From UBA4742 sp963785815 (GTDB taxonomy: Bacteria > Actinomycetota > Acidimicrobiia > Acidimicrobiales > Acidimicrobilacustridaceae), in the NCBI GenBank assembly GCA_963785815.1, contig CAWAWN010000001.1:1-64000 (forward strand): a stretch of 64,000 bases of DNA, in the 5' to 3' direction. Made by a program: the position numbers and the translations under genes. This document shows positions 58,403-64,000 of this stretch, in pieces; position 1 is the first letter of the stretch, and the number at the start of each line of letters is the position of its first letter. The notes beneath the pieces are model-generated. The model was given only the letters and a program-made list of their open reading frames with translations. It was not told the origin of the DNA and ran no database searches.

Positions 58403-59538
58403 TGGCCGTCCCGGTGATGCGCCCATGGCTCGGTCCCGAGGAGGTCGAGGCCGTCACCGCGGCCCTGGAGTCGGGCTGGATCGCCCAGGGACCGAAGGTG
58501 CGCGAGTTCGAGGTCGCCATGGCCGCCCGGGTGGAGACCGCCCAGGGGATCGCGGTGTCGAACGCCACCGCCGGGTTGCACCTCTCGCTGCACCTGCTGG
58601 GCCTGGCGCCTGGCGACGAGGTGGTGGTGCCCTCGTTGTCGTTCATCGCAACTGCCAACTCGGTGTGCCAGACCGGCGCCACCCCGGTGTTCGCCGATGT
58701 GGACGAGGCGACCCAGAACCTCACGGCCAAGACCATCGAGGCCCGGTTGAGCGATCGCACGGCGGCGGTGATGGTGGTCGACCAGGCTGGCGTACCCGCC
58801 GATCTCGGACCAATCCACGAGCTGTGCGACCCCCTGGGGATCCCCGTGGTCGAGGACGCCGCCTGCGCGCTGGGCGCTACCCGTGAGGGCCGACCCGTCG
58901 GCGCCGGCGCCGACCTCGCCGTCTACTCCTTCCACCCCCGCAAGGTGATCACCACCGGCGAGGGCGGCATGATCGTCACCACCCGCGACGACTGGGCCGA
59001 GCGCCTGCGGCGCCTGCGCGAGCACGGCATGAGCCACAGCGCCTTCGATCGCCACGCCAGCTCCGGGCCTGTCGTCGAGTCCTACCTCGAGCGCGGCTTC
59101 AACTGCCGGATGACCGATCTGCAGGCCGCGGTGGGTCTGGTGCAGCTGGGCCGGCTCGACCAGATGGTCGAGGAGCGTCGCGCCGGCGCCCGGCGCTACC
59201 ACGACGCCCTGATAGAGCTCCCCGGCGTGCAGGTGGTCTCCGACCCCGCCTACGGGACGACCAACTACCAGTCGTACTGGATCGTGCTGCCCGACGACTT
59301 CCCGCGGTCGCGCGACGAGGTCCTGGCCCGCCTGGACCAGGCCGGTGTCTCGGCCCGGCGCGGCATCATGGCCGCCCACCTCGAGCCCGCCTACGCCGCC
59401 GGCCCGGTGCCCTCGCTGCCGGTGACCGAGCGGCTCACCCGCCAGTCGCTCATCCTGCCCCTGTTTCACGGCATCACGCCGGCCGAACAGGACCTGGTCG
59501 TGTCGGTGCTGCTCGACGCCGGACGGGGTCGGCGATGA
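58402..59538 (+). CDS. DegT/DnrJ/EryC1-type sugar aminotransferase (first)
   Basis: 378 aa PLP enzyme. 'VSNATAGLHLSLHLL' is the N-terminal cofactor region, 'AACALGATREGRPVG' follows, and the Schiff-base lysine is in 'SFHPRKVITTGEGGMIVT'. Members transaminate keto-sugars for surface polysaccharides. ATG 58402 (GTG 58399 possible) overlaps the epimerase stop. Sequence between the two DegT enzymes of this operon is quite different, implying different substrates. Confidence 0.85.
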   Translation: MAVPVMRPWLGPEEVEAVTAALESGWIAQGPKVREFEVAMAARVETAQGIAVSNATAGLHLSLHLLGLAPGDEVVVPSLSFIATANSVCQTGATPVFADVDEATQNLTAKTIEARLSDRTAAVMVVDQAGVPADLGPIHELCDPLGIPVVEDAACALGATREGRPVGAGADLAVYSFHPRKVITTGEGGMIVTTRDDWAERLRRLREHGMSHSAFDRHASSGPVVESYLERGFNCRMTDLQAAVGLVQLGRLDQMVEERRAGARRYHDALIELPGVQVVSDPAYGTTNYQSYWIVLPDDFPRSRDEVLARLDQAGVSARRGIMAAHLEPAYAAGPVPSLPVTERLTRQSLILPLFHGITPAEQDLVVSVLLDAGRGRR

Positions 59539-60236
59539 CTCGGGCCCTCCAGCCACTCCTGCTCGTCGGGGCCGGTGGGCTCGGTCGCGAGACGGCGGAG
59601 CTGGTCCGCGCCATCAACTCGGTCGAGCCGGTGTGGGACCTGGTCGGTTTCCTGGACGACGACCCGAGGCTCGAGGGCACGGCGGTGGCCACCCTGCCCG
59701 TGCTGGGGCCTGTCGCGCTGGCGGAGGGGGCGGATGCGGCGGTGGCGGTGTGCACGGCCCGTCCGGCCGTGGGGTGCTCGCGCCCGGCGCTGGTCGAGCG
59801 GTTGAGCCTGCCGGCCGAGCGTCGACCGTCGCTCGTGCACCCCGCCGCCTGGCTGGCGCCCTCCACCACGATGGGCGCCGGCTGTCTGGTGCTGGCCGGG
59901 GTGGTGGCCACGGCCGACGTGGCCATCGGCGCCCACGTGGTGCTGATGCCCCAGGTGGTGCTGACCCATGACGACGTGGTGGACGACTACGCCTCACTCG
60001 CCTCGGGCGTGCGCCTGGGCGGCGGGGTGCATGTGGCCGCAGAGGGCTACCTGGGCGCCGGGGCGTTGATCCGCGAGGGCGTCGCCATCGGCTCGCAGGC
60101 GTTGATCGGCATGGGGTCGGTCGTGCTCGAGGACGTTCCCGCCGGCGAGGTGTGGGCCGGCGTGCCCGCCCGGCCGCGGCACGTCCCCGTGCCCGCCGCG
60201 TCGATCGCCGCGGTTCCCGCTGGAGGGTCGAGATGA
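59535..60236 (+). CDS. Sugar O/N-acetyltransferase, NeuD/PglD-like
   Basis: 233 aa. An N-terminal Rossmann-like half ('LLLVGAGGLGRETAELV') is joined to a left-handed beta-helix ('MGAGCLVLAGVVATADVAIG'). This is the NeuD/PglD plan, which acetylates amino-sugars such as UDP-2,4-diamino-sugars. Placed between two aminotransferase genes, it likely acetylates one of their products. ATGA-type overlaps on both sides. Confidence 0.84.
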   Translation: MTRALQPLLLVGAGGLGRETAELVRAINSVEPVWDLVGFLDDDPRLEGTAVATLPVLGPVALAEGADAAVAVCTARPAVGCSRPALVERLSLPAERRPSLVHPAAWLAPSTTMGAGCLVLAGVVATADVAIGAHVVLMPQVVLTHDDVVDDYASLASGVRLGGGVHVAAEGYLGAGALIREGVAIGSQALIGMGSVVLEDVPAGEVWAGVPARPRHVPVPAASIAAVPAGGSR

Positions 60237-61363
60237 CCGTCACCCATTCACCGCGCACCGAGGCGATCCCCTTCGTCGACCTGGCCGCGCAGCACGCGGA
60301 GGTGGCTGGCGAGATCGAGGTCGGCTTCCGGTCGGTGATCGCCGACACCGGGTTCATCGGCGGAGCGGTGGTCGAGGCCTTCGAGCAGGAGCTGGCCGCC
60401 TGGTGGGGGCGTTCGCACGCCATCGGCGTGGCCAACGGCACCGACGCCATCGAGCTGATGCTGCGAGCGACGGGGATCGGCGGCGGCGACGAGGTGATCC
60501 TGCCCGCCAACACCTTCATCGCCACAGCCTCGGCCGTGGCCCGCACCGGCGCTCGCCCGGTGTTCGCCGATGTTGACCGAGCCCACCTGCTCATCGACCC
60601 CGAGCAGGTGGCGCAGCGGATCACGCCGCGGACCCGGGGTGTGATCGCCGTCCACCTGTACGGCCAGATGGCCCCCATGGAGCAGCTGACCCAGGTGGTG
60701 GAGGACCTGCCCGTCCTGCTGTTCGAGGACGCGGCCCAGGCCCACGGCGCCCGACGCCACGGCCTGTCCTCCGGTGGGCTGGGGTTGGCCGCGGCCACCA
60801 GCTTCTACCCCGGGAAGAACCTGGGGGCCTACGGCGACGGGGGGGCGGTGGTCACCGATCGCGACGAGCTGGCCCGTCGGGTGCGCCTGATCGCCAACCA
60901 CGGGGCCTCGAACAAGTACGACCACGAGGTGCTGGGGTTCAACTCCCGTCTGGATGCCCTGCAGGCGGTGGTGCTCCAGGCCAAGCTGCGCCGGCTGGAG
61001 CAGTGGAACCAAGCCCGGGTCGAGGCCGCCAGCCGCTACGGCGAGCTCCTGGCCGACCTGGCTCCACTCTGGCTTCCCCAGACCATGGCCGGCAACGAGC
61101 ACGTCTGGCACCTCTACACCGTGCGCCTCGAGCACCGCGACCGCCTGCAGGCCGGCCTGGCCGAGCGGGGGGTGGGCGCCGGCATCCACTACCCGGTGCC
61201 GCTGCACCTGGTGGGAGCGTTCGCGGCCCTGGGCTATCGCCGGGGCGACTTCCCTCATGCGGAAGAGGCGGCCGACCGCCTGCTCTCGCTGCCCATGCAC
61301 CCGCACCTGTCGGCCGCCCAGCAGGAGCGCATCGCCGACATCATCACCCAGGAGCTGGCATGA
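60233..61363 (+). CDS. DegT/DnrJ/EryC1-type sugar aminotransferase (second)
   Basis: 376 aa from ATG 60233, with gga ggg upstream. 'FVDLAAQHAEVAGEIEVGF' and 'TDTGF'-like opening ('IADTGFIGGAVVEAFE') are the WbpE/WlbC/QdtB type. The Schiff-base lysine is in 'SFYPGKNLGAYGDGGAVVT'. Together with the WlbA-like oxidoreductase and WlbB-like acetyltransferase it could make a 3-amino or diacetamido uronic acid, as in Pseudomonas/Bordetella O-antigen pathways. Confidence 0.87.
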   Translation: MTVTHSPRTEAIPFVDLAAQHAEVAGEIEVGFRSVIADTGFIGGAVVEAFEQELAAWWGRSHAIGVANGTDAIELMLRATGIGGGDEVILPANTFIATASAVARTGARPVFADVDRAHLLIDPEQVAQRITPRTRGVIAVHLYGQMAPMEQLTQVVEDLPVLLFEDAAQAHGARRHGLSSGGLGLAAATSFYPGKNLGAYGDGGAVVTDRDELARRVRLIANHGASNKYDHEVLGFNSRLDALQAVVLQAKLRRLEQWNQARVEAASRYGELLADLAPLWLPQTMAGNEHVWHLYTVRLEHRDRLQAGLAERGVGAGIHYPVPLHLVGAFAALGYRRGDFPHAEEAADRLLSLPMHPHLSAAQQERIADIITQELA

Positions 61364-61410
61364 ACCCGTACCGCCGGCCAGTGGTGGCCAACCCGCTCGG
61401 GAGGAGCTGA
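61360..61410 (+). other. 16-codon bridging ORF between aminotransferase and Wzz genes
   Basis: ATG 61360 overlaps the aminotransferase TGA (ATGA) and its own TGA overlaps the Wzz ATG (TGATG), so the 16 codons exactly bridge the gap. Translation of it would couple the two genes. Peptide sequence is not conserved-looking; probably a coupling device or chance. Confidence 0.35.
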
Positions 61411-62363
61411 TGGAGTTCTGGACATCGGTCAAGGTGATCATCCGCCGTTGGTACGTGGTCGTCCCGTGCCTGCTGCTCACCGCGGTGATCGGCCTCTACC
61501 TGGTGAAGCACGTCCAGCCCACCTACCAGGCCAGCGGCTCGGTGCTGCTGAGCGGCAGCGGGCAGGCCGCGGACACCGAGACGGCGTCGACGGTGCCCGG
61601 GGTCAACCCCTACGCCAACATGGACCAGAGCCAGCTGGCGTTCCTGGTCAGCCAGAGCGCGGGCAGCACGGCGTTCCAGGAGCAGATGACCGCGGCCGGG
61701 GCCACCGGCGCCTACTCGGTCACCGCCATCCCCGGCGAGCCGGCCATGACCGTGACCCTCACGGCCCCGACGGCGGAGCAGGCCATGACCTCGTACCGCC
61801 GGCTGGTCACCCTGCTCAACGACCAGATCCACCTCAAGCAGCGGGCGGTCGGCGCCCCGACCAACACGTTCGTGGGCGTGCAGGACTGGACCAGCCCGTC
61901 CAGCGCCGTGCCCGTGAACGCCGCCAAAGTCAAGGCGCTCATCCTCGTGTTGGTCATCGGCCTGCTGCTCACGCTGGGCCTGACCTTCCTGGTCGACGCC
62001 ATCCTGGTCCACGGCGCCCCGTGGTCGCGGTCGAACGACGAGGCCGACGATGCGCAGGACGACCTCGATGACGTCCTCGCCCTCGATGACCTCCTCGCCC
62101 ACGACGAGGAAGGGCCGCGCCGGGGTCCGGTGGCCGTGCCCGCCCAGGTCGAGCTCGATGAGGGCGAGCTGAACGAGGAGGACCGGAGGTACGGGGCGGA
62201 GTTGGCCGGCGAGACGACGGTGCGACGGTCGTCGCGATACGAGATCGTGCTCCCCCTGCTGGCCGAGCGCAGCAGCCACTCGAAGTCCGTCGATGAGCGG
62301 CCGCGGGAGAGCCTGCCACCCTGGGTGCCCCCTGAGGAGCGCACCCGGGCGTCGGGGAGCTGA
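61410..62363 (+). CDS. Wzz/YveK-like chain-length or export protein
   Basis: 317 aa. Two transmembrane helices (~15-31 and ~174-197) flank an extracytoplasmic loop starting 'VQPTYQASGSVLL', the Wzz/polysaccharide co-polymerase layout. After TM2 comes a ~120-residue acidic cytoplasmic tail rather than a tyrosine kinase domain. ATG 61410 has GGGAGGAG 6 bases upstream. It likely regulates polysaccharide chain length or export. Confidence 0.8.
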   Translation: MEFWTSVKVIIRRWYVVVPCLLLTAVIGLYLVKHVQPTYQASGSVLLSGSGQAADTETASTVPGVNPYANMDQSQLAFLVSQSAGSTAFQEQMTAAGATGAYSVTAIPGEPAMTVTLTAPTAEQAMTSYRRLVTLLNDQIHLKQRAVGAPTNTFVGVQDWTSPSSAVPVNAAKVKALILVLVIGLLLTLGLTFLVDAILVHGAPWSRSNDEADDAQDDLDDVLALDDLLAHDEEGPRRGPVAVPAQVELDEGELNEEDRRYGAELAGETTVRRSSRYEIVLPLLAERSSHSKSVDERPRESLPPWVPPEERTRASGS

Positions 62364-62371
62364 CCGCCGCC

Positions 62372-63751
62372 GTGGGCGCCCCCGCTCCGGCCCGCCGACC
62401 CGGTCGGGTGCTGCCGGCGGCCCCCGACGAGACCCGGAAGCGGCCATCGCGCGATGCGGTGTCGTTGCTCACCGTCTTCCTGGTCATCGGCTTCGCCATC
62501 CCCGCCCCGCTGATCTTCAAGCCACTGGGTGGGGCGGGCACCCCCGCGGATCTGGTGGCGCTGGGCCTCCTGCTCTGGTGGGGACTGGCCAAGCTGGGCG
62601 CGGCCCAGGGCGTGGATCGCGGGCACCAGCCCGTCCGTGTCGCCCTGCTGGTGCTGGTGCTGGCCGCGCTGTGCAGCGTGGCCGGCCTGTTCCTGCGGCC
62701 GTTCAGCGGTGAGGAGGCCAGCGGGGCCTATCGCGGGCTGATCCTGATCGGGGCGCTGGTCGGGCTGGCGCTGCTCGCCGCCGACGGGATCTCCTCACTC
62801 GATCGGCTGCACACGCTCATGCGCCGGTTCGTGGCCGGCGTGTCGCTGGTGGCCGCGGTGGGCCTGGTCCAGTGGACGACGGGCTTCAACCCGGCGGCCA
62901 CGCTGACCATCCCCGGCTTGGTCCGCAACGTCGACCTCACCCAGCAGAGCCGCTCGAACTTCGTGCGCGTCCAGTCCACCACGGTCCACCCCATCGAGCT
63001 GGGCTCGTTGCTCGGGATCGCGCTGCCCATCGCCGTGAGCTACGCCTTCCTGGCCCGTGACCGGCGCACCAAGTGGCTGCGATGGGCACAGGTCGGCCTG
63101 ATCGCGGCCGTCATCCCGATGGCCCTGACCCGGACCGGGGTCATCGCCGCCGCCATCGGCCTGGTGGTGATCGCCCTGGACTGGACGTGGCGGCGTCGTG
63201 GACGAGCGCTGGCGGTGGTGGCCGCCGCGGTGGTGGCCATGCGGCTGGCCATCCCCGGGTTGGTCGGCAGCATCATCGCCCTGTTCGGCAACTTCTCCGA
63301 GGACTCGAGCACCCAGGACCGGGCCGGCCGCTGGCAGGTGGCCGGCCACTACTTCGAGCTGCACCCGTGGTTCGGCATGGGGCTGAACACGTTCTTCGCG
63401 GCTACGGGCCGCTACTTCGACAACCAGTACCTGGGTACAGCCACCGAGCTGGGTGCCCTCGGGCTGGCCGCGTGGCTGCTGCTCTTCCTGATCATGGCCT
63501 TCACCGCCCGGGGGGCGCGGCGACGGGCGGTCGACCCCGAGACCAGGGCGCTGGCTCAGGCGCTGGTGGGCGTGGCCCTGACCATGATGGTGATCTTCAT
63601 GACCGCCGACATGATGAGCTACGACATGGAGATGGGCATGTTCTTCCTGCTGTTCGGGGCCACCGGCGCCCTGTGGCGTCTGACCGGGGGACAGCCGCGC
63701 CCGACGACCGACCAGCCGCGGTCCGACTACACGTCGCCGTTGGGCCCGTAG
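62372..63751 (+). CDS. O-antigen ligase/Wzy family polymerase
   Basis: 459 aa with about ten to eleven transmembrane helices and one large extracytoplasmic loop. The Wzy_C signature 'DRAGRWQVAGHYFELHP' followed by 'WFGMGLNTF' (residues ~312-338) and 'ATELGALGLAAWLLLFL' is present. It joins or polymerises lipid-linked sugar repeat units outside the membrane. Start GTG 62372, 8 bp after the Wzz-like gene. Its last 25 bp overlap the convergent glycosyltransferase. Confidence 0.87.
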   Translation: MGAPAPARRPGRVLPAAPDETRKRPSRDAVSLLTVFLVIGFAIPAPLIFKPLGGAGTPADLVALGLLLWWGLAKLGAAQGVDRGHQPVRVALLVLVLAALCSVAGLFLRPFSGEEASGAYRGLILIGALVGLALLAADGISSLDRLHTLMRRFVAGVSLVAAVGLVQWTTGFNPAATLTIPGLVRNVDLTQQSRSNFVRVQSTTVHPIELGSLLGIALPIAVSYAFLARDRRTKWLRWAQVGLIAAVIPMALTRTGVIAAAIGLVVIALDWTWRRRGRALAVVAAAVVAMRLAIPGLVGSIIALFGNFSEDSSTQDRAGRWQVAGHYFELHPWFGMGLNTFFAATGRYFDNQYLGTATELGALGLAAWLLLFLIMAFTARGARRRAVDPETRALAQALVGVALTMMVIFMTADMMSYDMEMGMFFLLFGATGALWRLTGGQPRPTTDQPRSDYTSPLGP

Positions 63752-64000
63752 ACCTCGTCCTCGATCAGGGCCAGCGCCTCGTCCTGGGCCGCCTTCCACT
63801 GGGGGCCTGTGAGCGCGGCGGTGGCCGCCGCCTCGGCCCGTTCGACCTGGTCGGGGGCCTCCACCGCCTGGCTGAGGGCATCGGCCAGGGCACCGGGCGT
63901 GGGGAAGGCCCAGCGGATGTGCGGGTTGGACAGCTCGCCCCGGGAGAAGGTGAGGTCGTTGATCACCGGGATCGTGCCGCAGGCCAGCATCTCGTCGGGG
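63727..64000 (-). CDS. Glycosyltransferase, C-terminal fragment
   Basis: The frame is open to the window end, so the N-terminal part is outside. 'PDEMLACGTIPVIND' (64000 side) is the C-terminal nucleotide-sugar-binding segment of GT4-type glycosyltransferases (E/D-x(4-6)-G-x-P), followed by 'DALSQAVEAPDQVERA' helices. It should add a sugar to the polysaccharide made by this locus. Orientation opposite to the operon, with 25 bp overlap at the 3' ends. Confidence 0.75.
   Translation of the reverse strand, partial: PDEMLACGTIPVINDLTFSRGELSNPHIRWAFPTPGALADALSQAVEAPDQVERAEAAATAALTGPQWKAAQDEALALIEDEVYGPNGDV

Noticed and set aside
1..64000. tRNA, rRNA or riboswitch genes
   Set aside because: No T-loop-like GGTTCGANTCC context or rRNA sequence was noticed by eye; a tRNAscan or Rfam search would settle this.

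Overview
This window is 64 kb of very GC-rich, densely packed bacterial chromosome with many GTG starts and 1-8 bp start/stop overlaps. Gene content points to an actinobacterium, and my best guess is class Acidimicrobiia. The signs are KorAB-type oxidoreductase, DUF1015, TlyA-NadK-RecN, scpAB-rluB-aroH-tyrA-aroA-cmk, an actinobacterial type XerD and an AKKA-rich nucleoid protein. This assignment is inference; no rRNA is present to confirm it. I see no tRNA, rRNA, CRISPR array, prophage or insertion sequence.

1-21.3 kb is housekeeping, nearly all on the plus strand. It holds korA(end)-korB, a convergent DUF1015 gene, a HAD phosphatase, a histone-like protein and the tlyA-nadK-recN-pyrG-nudix-xerD-dksA-like-HD run. 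A VapBC toxin-antitoxin pair with a clear palindromic operator sits beside trpS on the minus strand. A universal stress protein and a lipoprotein follow, then the coupled run scpA-scpB-rluB-aroH-tyrA-aroA-cmk-plsC (chromosome segregation, rRNA modification, aromatic amino acids, nucleotides, lipids).

21.3-29.2 kb is a block of minus-strand accessory genes: a DUF6687-like protein, a PhnZ/MIOX-like HD protein, a methyltransferase, an epoxide-hydrolase-like enzyme, an SGNH hydrolase lacking the usual catalytic His, an APH-like kinase with an altered metal motif and two short hypothetical ORFs. It ends with ispH. From 29.2 to 38.6 kb the plus strand resumes: a DUF512 radical-SAM protein, der, tesB, a SpoIIE-type phosphatase, an acyl-CoA carboxyltransferase beta subunit, three small proteins, a polysaccharide deacetylase and a CHAD protein.

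38.6-64 kb looks like an envelope/secretome locus. It encodes two secreted DUF4082 proteins (2 and 4 copies), a 970-aa lysyl-oxidase-like surface protein, a TM-anchored beta-propeller with an MFS transporter, EfeO/EfeB, a WlbB-like acetyltransferase, a soluble PAS-GAF histidine kinase, and an exopolysaccharide operon (Gfo/Idh oxidoreductase, epimerase, two DegT aminotransferases, NeuD-like acetyltransferase, Wzz-like protein, O-antigen ligase, and a glycosyltransferase on the opposite strand). The 1,621-aa DUF4082 protein overlaps the first sugar gene by ATGA. The promoter regions of both DUF4082 genes carry four 11-bp-spaced direct repeats typical of OmpR/PhoB-family regulators. This coupled secreted-protein/polysaccharide locus is the best candidate here for an undescribed system.
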